64,000 nucleotides of DNA from CAWIOX01 sp963837775 (GTDB taxonomy: Bacteria > Pseudomonadota > Gammaproteobacteria > Burkholderiales > Burkholderiaceae_D), in NCBI GenBank assembly GCA_963837775.1, contig CAWIOX010000008.1, forward strand, positions 1 through 64,000, in the 5' to 3' direction. The notes below the pieces were generated by a model, which saw nothing but the letters and a program-made list of their open reading frames with translations, searched no databases and had not been told where the DNA came from. Each line of letters starts with the position of its first letter. The first letter of the stretch is position 1. Made by a program: the position numbers and the translations under genes. Positions 1-10,000 of the stretch are shown in pieces.

Positions 1-335
1 GGAGACTCCGCTGATGAGTCCGGCTTCGTCCAGGATGGTGGTCGTCCGGCCTTCCCATTTGAAGCGCGTTTCCTTGAGTTCCTTGAGCACGCCGTAGACC
101 GAAAGCCGCTGCGCGGGCGCCGCCGCCCGACAAGGTGATCGCCGCGATGATGGAAGGAGCAGGCTCAGCTTGCGCCGACACCTGCACAGTGGAGCGCGAC
201 GGCAGGGGCGACTCCATCGTGATCGGCTCGTTCAACCAGGGGGGAGCCGTCGAGAGGCCGCAAGCAGCAGGGCTGCGCTTGCTGCCAGCACCCGGCGAGC
301 CAGCAGTGCCAGGATGGATCGAGGTATCGGCTGCA
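1..335 (-). CDS. Patatin-like phospholipase, N-terminal fragment, frame-broken
   Basis: Reads leftward from an ATG at 335 and runs off the window. The first 27 or so residues (MQPIPRSILALLARRVLAAS and on) form a basic end plus hydrophobic stretch, a likely signal peptide. After a frame break near 240 the frame gives SGGGARAAAFG, the Gly-rich oxyanion motif of patatins. After another break near 90 it gives TILDEAGLISGVS, the run-up to the GxSGG nucleophile elbow, which is cut off by the window edge. Patatins are lipid acyl hydrolases with a Ser-Asp dyad, so a secreted or envelope phospholipase is likely. It lies about 37 nt downstream of the efflux channel gene on the same strand. The family assignment is from motifs only; the frame breaks could be sequence errors. 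Confidence 0.68.
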
Positions 336-371
336 TGTCCGCCTCCTGCTTCGCACGCGCACCCCGCTGCA

Positions 372-1718
372 TCAGGACGCGAGCCATGCGTTCAGCGAAC
401 GCAGGCTCTCCTCGCTCAATTCGCCTGCCGCCGCCGACAGCCTCAGCGGCCGAGCAGGTAATCGACACGCGCCTGGACAAGATCCAGCTCGGGGCGAACA
501 GCCGCTGCTGCGCGTCGAGCACGTCGAGCTCGGTGCGGGTGCCCACGTCGCGCCCGAGCGTCGTCGCTTCGAGCGCGCTGCGGGCCGAGACCAGGGCCTG
601 CTCGATGCGAGGCGATGCGCGAGACGCCGGTCTTCACGGCAAGGTAGGCGTCCTGCGCTTTCAGGCGCGCGTCGCGCTGCGCGGCCGCAAGCTCCTGTTC
701 GGCCTGGCGCGCCTGGCGATGGACTCGCGTTCGTGCGAATCGATTCCGCCGCCGGCGAACAGCGGGACGTTGAGCTGCAGGCCCCCGATCGCGGTGCGGT
801 CGCCGCTCGGCGCGACCAGCGGCGACAGGCCGCCGCACTGTCCTTTGCGCCGTGGCTGGCCACCAGGTCGAGGGTCGGACGCCGAGGCGGTGCTTCTCGA
901 TTTCGGAGCTGGCGATCTCGAGTCGGACTGCTTGATCCGGACGAGGTTGGTGGTCCTCGCCCTTCACCTGCCAGGCGAGCAGGTCCGCCGGCTCGGGCAG
1001 GCGGGGCCGAAGCCGGCGCCAGCCGCGACAGCTGCACCGGCGCCGAGCCGAGCGTCTCGAGGAAACTGCGCGGCGCAGTTCGAGCGCCGATCTGCGCCGA
1101 CACCTCGCGGGTCTCGACGGCGTCCAGCCGCGCCTGCGCTTCGTGCAGGTCGGTGATGTTGCCTTGGCCGATGTCGAAGCGCGCCTGGGCGCGGTCGCGC
1201 TGGCGCGGCACGGCCGCCTTCTCGGCCTGCACCACGCGCAGCGGTCTCTTCGGCCACCAGGACGCCGAAATAGGCCTCCGCCACGCGCTGCACGAGATCC
1301 TGGCGCGACTCGGTCGAACTGGGTCTGCGCGAGCGCCGACTGCTCCCGCAACTGCTGCTTCGTCGCGGTCGCCGTCTGTCGTACAGCGGCTGCACCAGCT
1401 GCACCGAGGCCTCGCGCGCCGTTCCGGTGCTGTCGGGCGGCAGCACGCCAAAGGCGGCGGGCGGCCCTCGCTGGTCGATGTGGCGTGGATCCGGTTCACG
1501 TTCGCCGGTAGGTTGACGCGCGGGCGCAGCAAGGCGTGCCCTGCACCGCCTTCTCGCGGCCCGCGGTCAGCGCTTCGTCAGCGGCAAGGCTGGTCGGATC
1601 GGCTGCCAGCGCCTGCCTGTAGGCCGCCACCAGGTCGATGGCGCCGGAGGGGCCGCACTCAGGGCAAGCAGGAGGGCGGGCCGGACCGCCCGCAGGCGGT
1701 GCTATGAAGCTTCTTCAT
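372..1718 (-). pseudogene. TolC-family outer membrane efflux channel, multiply frame-broken
   Basis: Leftward gene from ATG 1718 (MKKLHSTACG..., signal-peptide-like) to the stop at 372. The roughly 449-codon span is normal for TolC/OprM-type channels. Family features are spread over three frames: RQDLVQRVAEAYFGVLVAEE and RFDIGQGNITDLHEAQARLD in the first half, and GTRTELDVLDAQQRLF followed by LDLVQARVDYLLGRLRL near the C-terminus. These are the internally repeated helical-barrel segments of outer membrane factors. At least four frame breaks are needed. It is the third gene of the MFP-RND-channel operon and would supply the outer membrane exit duct. Whether it is truly dead or only badly sequenced cannot be decided from this window. 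Confidence 0.8.
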
Positions 1719-1738
1719 CGATATGTCTCTCTTCAGGG

Positions 1739-4700
1739 TTATGCGACGAGATCTGGAGGGACGCTGCGCCCGGTACCAGGTCGCATACAGCGCCGGCAGG
1801 AAAAACAGCGTCAGCAGCGTGGCGACCGCAGCCCGCCCATGATGGCCCAGGCCATCGGACCCCAGAAGACCGTGTGGGTCAGCGGGATCATGGCCAGGAT
1901 CGCCGCCAGCGCGGTCAGCATGATCGGGCGCAAGCGGCGCACGGCCGACTCGACGATCGCCGTCCACAGCGGCGCGCCGGCGCCAGGTCCTGATCGATCT
2001 GCACCACCAGGATCACCGAGTTGCGGATGATCATGCCGAACAGCGCGATCACGCCGAGCATGGCGACGAAGCCGAACGGGATGTGGAACGCCGCCAGATA
2101 CGCTGACGCCGATCAGGCCCAGCGGCGCGGTCAGCAGCACCAGCGCCATCTTCTTCATGTCCTGCAGCTGGATCATCAGCAGCATCAGCACGGCGATGAT
2201 GGTGGCGGCATCACCGCGATAGATCGACTTCTGCGCCTTGGCGCTCGACTCGATGGCGCCGCCGACCTCGATGCCGTAACCCGAGCGGCAGCTGCTGGCG
2301 CGAGCGCCTCGATCTTCGGCTGCAGGGCGTTGGTCACGTCCGGCGCCTGGGCGCCGGCGACGTCGGCGCGCACGGTCATGGTCGGCACGCGGTTGCGCCG
2401 CCACAGCTCGCTCTCTTCGCTCTCGAGCTGAGCCGGGCGACCTGCGACACCGGCACGAACTTGCCGTCACGCACGTAGATCTTCGCGTCCTTCAGATTGT
2501 TCAGGTCGGTGCGCTCCGCCGCGACCAGGCGCGCGACCACGTCGATGCCCTGGTCGCCCTCGCGGTACTGGGTGATCGGCGTGCCGGACAGCGAGGCCTC
2601 GAGCGCCTGCTGGATCTGGACGAGCTGATGCCCAGCGCGCGCGCCTTGTCCTGGTCGATGTCGACCTGCACGCGCTTGACGCGCTCGTTCCAGTCCAGGT
2701 TGACGCGGCGCATGTGCGGGTCGGCGCGCAGGATCTCGGCGACCTGGTCGGCGATCCGCGCAACTTGCTGTTGTCGGGGCCGAAGACCCGGAACTGCACC
2801 GGATAGCCGACCGGCGGGCCGTTCTCCAGCCGATTGACGCGGCCGCGCACGCGGGAAGTCGGTCGTCGAACAGCTTGTCGATCTTGGCCAGCACGCGCTC
2901 GCGCGCTTCGCGCGCCCTTGGTCATCACCATCAACTCGCCGAGGTTCAGGTTGAGCGTCTGCACGTCCAGCGGCAGGTAGAAGCGCGGGGTGCCGTTGCC
3001 GACGTAGCTGGTGACAGCCGCGACGTCCGGATCGCCCTTGAGCAGGGCTTCGAGCTGCCTTCACCTCGCGCTGGCTGGCCTCGAAGGTCGCCGCCTTGGG
3101 CAGCCACAGATCGACCATCAGCTCCGGCCGGTCGGAGGCCGGGAAAAATTGCTGCGGCACCGCCTTGAACAGCACCAGCGACCGGCGAAGGCGACCAGCG
3201 TGATGGCGATCACCCAGCCACGGCGCACCAGGCACAAATCGACGAAGCGCCGGAACTCGCGGTAGAAGCCGCGCTGGTAGACCGCGTCCTCGTCGTGCGA
3301 TGCGTGCGCCTGCTCCTTGCAGCAGCTTGAAGCCGAGGTAGGGCGTGAACACCACCGCCACGATCCAGGACACATCGAGCGAGATGCCCACCACCGGGAA
3401 GATCGAGAAGGTGTATTCGCCGGCGCCCGACTTGGCGAAGCCCACCGGCAGGAAGCCGGCCGCGGTGATCAGCGTGCCGGTGAGCATCGGGAACGCGGTG
3501 GAGGTGTAGGCGTAGGTGGCGGCGCGGAACTTGTCCCAGCCCTGTTCCATCTTCAGCGCCATCATCTCGACCGCGATGATGGCGTCGTCCACCAGCAGGC
3601 CCAGCGAGATGATCAGCGCGCCGAGCGAGATGCGCTGCAGGTCGATGCCGAACAAGTACATCACCAGGAAGGTCATCGCCAGCACCAGCGGGATGCACAG
3701 CGCGACCACCAGGCCGGTGCGCAAGCCCAGCGAGAGGAAGCTGACCGCCAGCACGATGACCACCGCCTCGGCCAGGCTCTGCATGAACTCGATGCACCGA
3801 GTGTTCGACCACGCGCGGCTGGTCGGTGACCGCGTGGATCTCCACGCCGACCGGCAGCTTGGACTGGATGCGGCGCACGGCCTGCGTCCAGCTGCTCGCC
3901 CAGGCGGATCACGTCGCCGCCCTTGCGCATGCTCACCGCCAGGCCGATCGCCTCCTTGCCGTTGAAGCGCATCTTCGAGACGGCCGGGTCGACGAAGCCG
4001 CGGCTTACCTCGGCGATGTCGCCGAGGCGGAAGGTGCGCTGCCCGGCGCGGATGCCGATGTCGCGGATGCTTTCGACCGAGTCGAAATCGCCGCTGACCG
4101 CCAGGCGCACGCGCTCGCCGTGGTCTCCACGGTGCCGGCGGCGGCAACGGCATTGGTCTGCGCCAGCGTCGACGCGATCAGCGCCGGGTCCAGGCCCAGC
4201 GAGGCCAGCTTGGCAGTGGACGTCTCGACGTAGATCTTCTCGTCCTGCTCGCCGACGCAGGTCGACCTTGTTGACGTCGGCCACGCGCAGGAACTCGTTG
4301 CGCGCGGCGTCGGCGAAGCGGCGCAGGTCGGCGTAGTCGAAGCCGTCGCCGGTGATCGCATAGAGGTTGCCGAAGGTGTCGCCGAACTCGTCGTTGAAGA
4401 ACGGCCCCTGCGCGCCCTGCGGCAGCGTGTGCCTGATGTCGCCGATCTTCTTGCGCACCTGGTACCACACCTCGGGCACCGCCCTCGGCGGCATGTCCTC
4501 GCGCAGCTTGACCTTGATCTGCGTCTCGCCCGGCTTCACGTAGCTGGAGGTGTAATCGATCTCGGCCACTTCCTGCAGCTTCTTCTCGAGCTTGTCGGTC
4601 ACCTGGTCGGCCATCTGCTGCGCCGAGCTGCCGGGCCAGTAGGCCTGCACCACCATCGTCTTGATGGTGAAATCGGGGTCTTCCTTCTGGCCCAGGCTGC

Positions 4701-4797
4701 GGTAGGCCAGCACGCCGGCCACCGACAGCAGCAGGAGCAGGAAGGCGATCATCTGCGGGTGCTTCAGCGCCCATTCGGATAGGTTGATGCCTTTCAC
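1739..4797 (-). pseudogene. RND efflux pump permease (AcrB family), multiply frame-broken
   Basis: Leftward, GTG start at 4797 overlapping the stop of the fusion-protein gene (GTGA). The roughly 1019-codon span is the normal length for the family. The N-terminus (NLSEWALKHPQMIAFLLLLL) is the first membrane helix, followed by the periplasmic DPDFTIKTMVVQAYWPGSSA segment. The TM4 proton-relay signature GLLVDDAIIAVEMM is readable near 3590, and FFLPALYATWY closes the last helix. Between these, about a dozen single-base frame breaks are needed, clustered between 1900 and 4260. The pump would export drugs or other amphiphiles using proton motive force, in complex with the neighbours on either side. 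The break density is far higher than in the core genes of the window, so true decay is possible. Confidence 0.85.
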
Positions 4798-5906
4798 TGG
4801 GCGCCTCCCGACACGGCCGCGGCCACCACTGGCGCCAGCTTGACCCGCTGGCCCGGCTGCAGCATGTGCACGCCGGCGGTGACGACGGTCTCGCCGCCGT
4901 TCAAGCCGTCGACGACGAGCACGCTGTCGTTCTGCGCGCTGCCCAGCATGACCTCGCGCGGGGCGACGCGCATCGTTTTCGGATCGACCAGCCATACCTG
5001 GCGGCGGCCGCCTGCCTGGTCGACGATCGCCGTCAGCGGCAGGCGGATCGCGGCGTTGCCGTCGACGTCAGGCGCGAATACCGTCGCGGTCATGCCCAGG
5101 CGCAGCAGCGCCGGGTCCGGATCGCGGATCGAGATGCGCGCCGAGTAGGTGCGCGTGACGCTGTCGGTGTCCGGCGCCAGTTCGCGCAGCGTCCCGGTCC
5201 AGGCCTTGTCCGGATGTGCCCAGACGCCGACCTTGAGCGTGCCGGCCTTGCGCAGCTCGTCGACGCGCGACTCGGGAACGCTGACCGCCACTTCGCGCTC
5301 GCCGTCGGCCGGCACCGTGACCACCGGCTGGCCGGCCGCGACGACCTGTCCCGCTTCGGCGCTGATCGTGCTCACCACGCCGTCGCGATCGGCCACCAGC
5401 GTCGTGTATCCGCGCAGGTTCGCGTTCAGCTGCCGGCGCGCGCAGCGCCGAGCGCAGCTGCGCTTCGGCCTGGTCCAGCGCCAGGCGCTGGTGGTCGAGT
5501 TCCGATTGCGACGCAAAGTTACGCGCCACCAGCTGCTCGATGCGGCGCAGGTCGATGCGCGCCTGGGCCACCTGGCTGCGCACCGCCTCGACCTCGGCGC
5601 CGGCCGCGGCCACCTGCAGCTCTTCCTGCGCCGGGTCGAGCCGCATCAGCGGCTGGCCGCGCTTGACGCGCGCTGCCGACCTCGACCAGCCGCGCGACGA
5701 TTTTCCCGGACGTGCGAAAGCCGAGCTGGCTCTCGTAGCGGGCGCGGATCTCGCCGGAATAGGTGGCGCCGACCGAGCCGGGCGTGCGGCCGGCGACGAT
5801 GGTGCGCACCGGGCGCACGTCCTCGTGGTCGGGCGCGGGAGCGGGAGCGCATCCAGTCAGCAAGTGCGCCGCGAGTGATAGTAAGAGTTGATGATCGATA
5901 GTTCAT
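4794..5906 (-). pseudogene. RND periplasmic adaptor (membrane fusion) lipoprotein, frame-broken
   Basis: Leftward first gene of the efflux operon. A start at ATG 5906 followed by a hydrophobic stretch and the lipobox LTGC predicts an inner-membrane lipoprotein, but one frame break is needed inside the signal peptide. GEIRARYESQLGFRTSGKIV is the first beta strand/lipoyl half. A coiled-coil hairpin follows (VRSQVAQARIDLRRIEQLVA and on), then the second lipoyl half with ADRDGVVSTISAEAGQVV, the beta-barrel and the membrane-proximal domain. The intact part is 4794-5516. The last codons overlap the GTG start of the pump gene, so the two are translationally coupled. The protein bridges pump and outer channel. 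At least three frame breaks are needed. Confidence 0.82.
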
Positions 5907-6341
5907 ATTCACTTTCTATTCTTCGGTCAGATCCTTCAAGCGCCGACTTTTTCGGCATTCGCGCAACTAACGCGAGCATGTCGCGATTCCATTACGCCGA
6001 GCTACGTCCTGTCCGGCAGCTCGACTTCAACGGCGGCCGGCTTATCAAGGCTAGCCTCCGCTTTAGAACCCGAAATATATCTCAATTTGACGTTTTTGTC
6101 ATTATGACGGATAATTTATTTTGAGATTGTTGGGAATTTCTAGATAAGGTGCAATCCATTTGGGGAAATTGACACTGCGCTAATGAAGAAAAGGCAAGGA
6201 AGCGCGGTCAAGGTACTGCGGCAGGAAGGGAGCAGTTGGTACCTAGCCAAGGCCCAGGCAGCGCATGACGCAATTCTTCAAGGAATCCCAGCATACCCGG
6301 GCTTATCGCCCCCACATTTCACACGGGACTTAAAGATCATC
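5907..6341. other. Divergent intergenic region, efflux operon / tetR
   Basis: 435 bp between the starts of the efflux adaptor gene and the regulator. It is much more A+T-rich than the efflux genes, especially 6060-6180. It contains the tetR promoter described separately and probably the leftward operon promoter. A short rightward reading frame starting at 6183 is open across the second half, but no codon pattern or domain supports a gene there. Its downstream part is simply the N-terminus of the regulator. Confidence 0.6.
6087..6115 (+). promoter_or_regulatory. Sigma70 promoter overlapping an inverted repeat, upstream of tetR
   Basis: TTGACG at 6087-6092, a spacer of exactly 17 bp and GATAAT at 6110-6115 make a near-consensus sigma70 promoter pointing at the regulator. 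The spacer contains the second half of an inverted repeat, TGAC at 6088-6091 and GTCA at 6098-6101, with a further TGAC at 6105. TetR-family repressors usually bind dyads over their own promoter and the divergent target operon. The promoter match is seen; the operator role is inferred. Confidence 0.55.
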
Positions 6342-7077
6342 ATGAAGCCAACGTCATTATCACAACATACAGTGCAAGAACCGTCAGACAACGAGGTCAA
6401 TTCGTCGGTGGTTACGGACCACCGCCACCGGGTCGCCGCCTCAGCGGCGCGAGCGCATGCGCTCGCGGTTGTTGCGCAGCGCGCTGCGCCTGGTGGCGGA
6501 AAAGGGAACGGCGGCGACCTCCATTGATGACGTCATTTCGGCGGCGCAGGTGTCGCGCGGGACGTTCTACAAATACTTCCCATCGCCCGACGCGCTTGTC
6601 CGGGAGCTAGCGACGGAGATTGCGAACGAGTTGATCCGTATTGCCGAGCCGATAGTGCGCAGCCACGACGACTCGGCTGAGCAGGTAGCGCGGGGAATTC
6701 GACTGGGAGCCCGCCTTGCCATTCACTACCCGGCCCTGGCGGGATTCGTCGTTCGGTTGGGATGGCCCGGTGAGCATGGGCCCAATATGCTGGAGTTCGT
6801 CCGCCGAGACATCGAGGAAGGATTCCGACGGGGCCGCTTCATGCGCATGCCGATGGCGCTGGCGCTCAACATCGTTGCCGGCGCTGTGCTGGGCGCGATA
6901 CACGGCATGATGGAATCTGACCACAAGGAAGACTTTTCCGAGCAAGCTGCCGCCGTCGCATTGCGCGCGCTGGGGGTCGATGCTGCGGCCGCCGATGCCA
7001 TCTCCAGTACGCCGCTGGAAGCGAACGAGATCCAGTTCGTGGGCTTGCTCGCGGAAACGCTGACCAATGTGGCCTAA
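6342..7077 (+). CDS. TetR/AcrR-family regulator of the efflux operon, one frame break
   Basis: The DNA-binding helix-turn-helix is clear: LRSALRLVAEKGTAATSIDD, then AAQVSRGTFYKYFPSPDALV, the classical TetR recognition helix and following YxYF pattern. The downstream ligand-binding domain is divergent, as usual. The intact frame starts at 6457. However, the residues before the first helix read naturally from ATG 6342 (MKPTSLSQHTVQEPSDNEVN) in another frame, joined near 6445, so I give the longer span. It is divergent from the MFP-RND-channel operon, the usual arrangement for a local repressor of a drug efflux system. The ligand is not predictable. Confidence 0.82.
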
Positions 7078-7245
7078 CCCATCTAGCTACACATTTTGGG
7101 TGAGACGATAGGGGATCACAAGATACGCGGTCGGACCAAAAGCCTTTGTTTTCAAGGCATTTCGACGTTAGACTGACACGTAATGAAACGCCAAAAGCCC
7201 TTGTCCAAAACAATACGACATCATCCTGATGTAAGCCCGCACATC

Positions 7246-7869
7246 ATGACTACTGCCAGCCCTGAAAATCTGCGCCTGTTCTATGCATTATGGCCGGACC
7301 AGGCGACCCGTTCGGCTCTGATGCGCCTACAATCGGCAGTAAGTGGCCGCCCCACAGCGCCAGAAAATCTGCATCTGACGCTGGCGTTTCTGGGGATGCA
7401 GTCCAGCGCCTTGCTGCCGCAACTGGAACACATCTTGTCGCAACTGGGGTCACCCACGGTCGAACTGGTACTGGATAGGCTGGGCTATTTCCCCAAACAC
7501 AAGATCGCATGGGCTGGCATGCAACAGGTGCCGGAGCCATTGGAAGTGCTGCAGCAGGCATTGATCACGGCCCTGCAGCAACAGCAGATACGCTTCGACC
7601 AGCAACCCAGCTTCAAGCCGCACATCACGCTGGCGCGGGCTGCACAACTGCCGGCCGACACCACATGCGCCCCGATCATCTGGCGCGCCGATCACATCGC
7701 TTTAGTGCAATCGACCACGCACGCCGATGGACCGCAGTATCGTGTGCTTGCGTCGCGCCAGTTTCCTAGAATTATTCTTGCTGCGCAAGTTTGCGCAACA
7801 CGTGGGCCGCTGCCACCAGGCCAAAAGAGGCGGTCACCACCATCGCCGAACCGAAGCCGGCACAATTGA
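7246..7869 (+). CDS. thpR: RNA 2',3'-cyclic phosphodiesterase (2H family)
   Basis: A 2H phosphoesterase with both HxTx motifs, HLTL at about residue 43 and HITL at about residue 126, the two catalytic histidines placed as in E. coli ThpR/LigT. The family opens 2',3'-cyclic phosphates or acts on 2'-5' RNA linkages. I prefer ATG 7246 (MTTASPENLRLFYALW), which begins at the fold, over the upstream ATG at 7183. About 33 extra basic residues follow the end of the domain and run antisense into tcdA for 98 nt. That tail is unlike the family, and a lost frame near 7750 is a likely explanation. Confidence 0.82.
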   Translation: MTTASPENLRLFYALWPDQATRSALMRLQSAVSGRPTAPENLHLTLAFLGMQSSALLPQLEHILSQLGSPTVELVLDRLGYFPKHKIAWAGMQQVPEPLEVLQQALITALQQQQIRFDQQPSFKPHITLARAAQLPADTTCAPIIWRADHIALVQSTTHADGPQYRVLASRQFPRIILAAQVCATRGPLPPGQKRRSPPSPNRSRHN

Positions 7870-8587
7870 GCCCAGTCACACCGGAACCTGCCTCCAGCGC
7901 ACACGATTCGTCTGCCGCCGGAAAACGCAAGGGCTCGCTGGAAAACACCGCATCGATGCCGAACTTGTTTTTCGTTCCACGCGAAAATCCGTACTGCGCG
8001 CGCAAAATCTTGCGTACCTTGGCCAGCAGAGGCTCTTGCTCGGTTCTGGCCAGATCGCATACTGCGATTTTGGTCGGGTCGGTTTGCCCGCCGGCACTGC
8101 CGATCGTGATCAACGGTATCGCATTAGTACGGCAATAGGCGATCAGGGCTGCCTTGGCTTTGACGTTGTCAATCGCATCGATCACATAATCAAACGCATG
8201 CGCACCGATCATCTGCTCCAGGTTGTCCGGCGTGATGAAGTCTTCCACCTCGGTGACACGGCAAAACGGATTAATCTGGGCGATACGCTCTGCCAGCGCC
8301 GTTACCTTGGCCTGGCCCAGCGTATCGCTCAAGGCCTGGATCTGGCGGTTGATGTTCGACTCGGCCACATTATCCAGATCGATCAGGGTCACATGGCCAA
8401 TGGCACTGCGTGCCAGCGCCTCCACCACCCACGAGCCGACGCCACCGACGCCAATCACGCACACATGCGCGCTGCGAAAGCGCGCCAATCCGGCATCACC
8501 ATACAGCCGGGCAATCCCGCCAAAACGCCGATCGAAATCAATGTCGTGCAGGTTCTCTACTGTTTCAATTGCGGTTATCGTATTCAT
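7772..8587 (-). CDS. tcdA: tRNA threonylcarbamoyladenosine dehydratase (cyclic t6A synthase)
   Basis: 271 residues, the usual size. It is an E1-like Rossmann enzyme: the ATP-binding loop GVGGVGSWVVEAL is at about residues 46-58, followed by DLDNVAESNINRQ, the nucleotide and substrate loop typical of MoeB/ThiF/TcdA proteins. The start NLHDIDFDRRFGGIARLYG is characteristic of TcdA (CsdL), which cyclises the t6A37 base of ANN-decoding tRNAs using ATP. The window also encodes tsaC for the first step of t6A synthesis, at 19363-20388. It is convergent with, and partly overlapped by, the thpR reading frame. Confidence 0.92.
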   Translation of the reverse strand: MNTITAIETVENLHDIDFDRRFGGIARLYGDAGLARFRSAHVCVIGVGGVGSWVVEALARSAIGHVTLIDLDNVAESNINRQIQALSDTLGQAKVTALAERIAQINPFCRVTEVEDFITPDNLEQMIGAHAFDYVIDAIDNVKAKAALIAYCRTNAIPLITIGSAGGQTDPTKIAVCDLARTEQEPLLAKVRKILRAQYGFSRGTKNKFGIDAVFSSEPLRFPAADESCALEAGSGVTGLNCAGFGSAMVVTASFGLVAAAHVLRKLAQQE

Positions 8588-8726
8588 GCCGTCATTTTAA
8601 GGTAATCCACCATACAATTGGCGACGCGGCAGTTTTTCCCTCCTGATGAACACCGCTTGATATTGACACTTTACTGAAAAAATCAGGCTGCCATGCAATA
8701 TCCCTTACTTAATGGAGATAGAAACC

Positions 8727-9272
8727 ATGTCAAACAGCTTATTCACGCCGGCACCCGGCTTCGACCAGCCGATTGCTGTACTCAAGCACTGTCATGATCG
8801 TATCCGCCGGCAAATCGCCACGATGGGAAATTTAGTCAGCCATTTACCGAAACAGGGTGCCGATCTTGACGCACAACAAGCTGCAAAATCTGTTTTGCAG
8901 TATTTTAATAAAGCCGCACATCAACATCATGAAGATGAAGAGCATGACTTGCTGCCGCTGTTGCAAGCCACGGCACAGGGTGAGGACGCAGCATTACTGA
9001 CGTCATTGTTGCCCGTGATCCTGCAGGAACATCAGCAAATGGATGCGGCCTGGCAGGGTCTGGAGCAGCAGTTGCAAATGATTGCCGCAGGCCAGCCCGG
9101 TGCGACTCTGTCCAATGACGATGTGCGCGTTTTCAGTGAAATGTATGCGGCCCATATGCAGAAGGAAGAAATGCAGATTGCACCGATGGCAATGCGCCTC
9201 TTCAGTCCGGCCCAAATGGCGCAATTAGGTGAAGCGATGCGCGTGCGTCGCGGTATTACACAGACTATATAA
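8727..9272 (+). CDS. Hemerythrin HHE domain protein
   Basis: 181 residues. Histidine/acid pairs fit a four-helix HHE bundle: KHCHDRI near the N-terminus, AHQHHEDEEHDLLPLL in helix 2, QEHQQMDAAW in helix 3 and AAHMQKEEMQ in helix 4. These bind a non-haem di-iron centre. Such proteins sense or store oxygen or NO, or help iron handling, in the cytoplasm. ATG 8727 is preferred because GGAG at 8714-8717 sits a proper distance upstream; the ATG at 8712 lies within that ribosome-binding site. pdxH follows after only 8 nt, so the two are probably co-transcribed. Confidence 0.88.
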   Translation: MSNSLFTPAPGFDQPIAVLKHCHDRIRRQIATMGNLVSHLPKQGADLDAQQAAKSVLQYFNKAAHQHHEDEEHDLLPLLQATAQGEDAALLTSLLPVILQEHQQMDAAWQGLEQQLQMIAAGQPGATLSNDDVRVFSEMYAAHMQKEEMQIAPMAMRLFSPAQMAQLGEAMRVRRGITQTI

Positions 9273-9280
9273 GGAAAGAA

Positions 9281-9916
9281 ATGTCGATAGCACATATCCG
9301 TAAAGATTACATGCATGCCAGCCTGTCGGAATCCGACGTCGCTGCCGATCCGATCGCCCAGTTTGCAAAATGGTTTGGCGAGGCGCTCAAGGCGGAAATC
9401 CCGGAAGCCAATGCGATGAGCCTGTCGACCGTCGCGCCCGACGGCCGGCCGTCATCGCGTATCGTATTGATCAAGGAATTCGACCAGCGCGGTTTTTCAT
9501 GGTTTACCAATTATGAAAGCCGCAAAGGGCATGATCTGCAGCACAATCAGCTGGCTGCCCTGTTGTTTTTCTGGTCCGGACTGGAGCGCCAGGTGCGCAT
9601 AGAAGGTCGGGTCGAACGCGTGAGTGCCGAAGAAAACGATGCCTATTTCCACAGCCGCCCGCTGAAAAGCCGGATTGGCGCACACGCTTCCGCACAAAGC
9701 CAGCCGATTGCCGACCGTGCCGCACTGGAAGCCAGTTTTACCGAAGCAGAAGCAAGATATGGCGCGGAACCACCACGACCGGCCCACTGGGGCGGTTATC
9801 GCCTGATACCGGACACCATCGAATTCTGGCAAGGCCGCAGCTCACGACTGCATGATCGCATCCTGTTCACCCTGCAAGCAGATGGCAGTTGGCTGCACCA
9901 GCGTTTGCAACCCTGA
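9281..9916 (+). CDS. pdxH: Pyridoxine/pyridoxamine 5'-phosphate oxidase
   Basis: 211 residues, full length. It contains the FMN-binding segment SSRIVLIKEFDQRGFSWFTN, SRPLKSRIGAHAS, and the C-terminal signature IEFWQGRSSRLHDR with a final LHQRLQP. The enzyme oxidises PNP or PMP to pyridoxal 5'-phosphate, the last step of B6 synthesis and salvage. AAGGAAAG lies just upstream of ATG 9281. It is directly downstream of the hemerythrin gene. Confidence 0.96.
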   Translation: MSIAHIRKDYMHASLSESDVAADPIAQFAKWFGEALKAEIPEANAMSLSTVAPDGRPSSRIVLIKEFDQRGFSWFTNYESRKGHDLQHNQLAALLFFWSGLERQVRIEGRVERVSAEENDAYFHSRPLKSRIGAHASAQSQPIADRAALEASFTEAEARYGAEPPRPAHWGGYRLIPDTIEFWQGRSSRLHDRILFTLQADGSWLHQRLQP

Positions 9917-10000
9917 ACCAGGCCGATAGACGGCAGATGCAGCAATAGCAAGTGCGGAGAGGTAAGGCCAGCCCCTATTGACTCACTCACGGAGGCGATC

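Noticed and set aside
732..5900. Long rightward open frames across the efflux operon
   Set aside because: They are shadows in G+C-rich sequence with no motifs; the opposite strand carries recognisable efflux proteins.
6183..6527. Possible independent small gene upstream of the TetR gene
   Set aside because: Its second half is better read as the N-terminus of the regulator (from ATG 6342) and the first half has no protein-like features.
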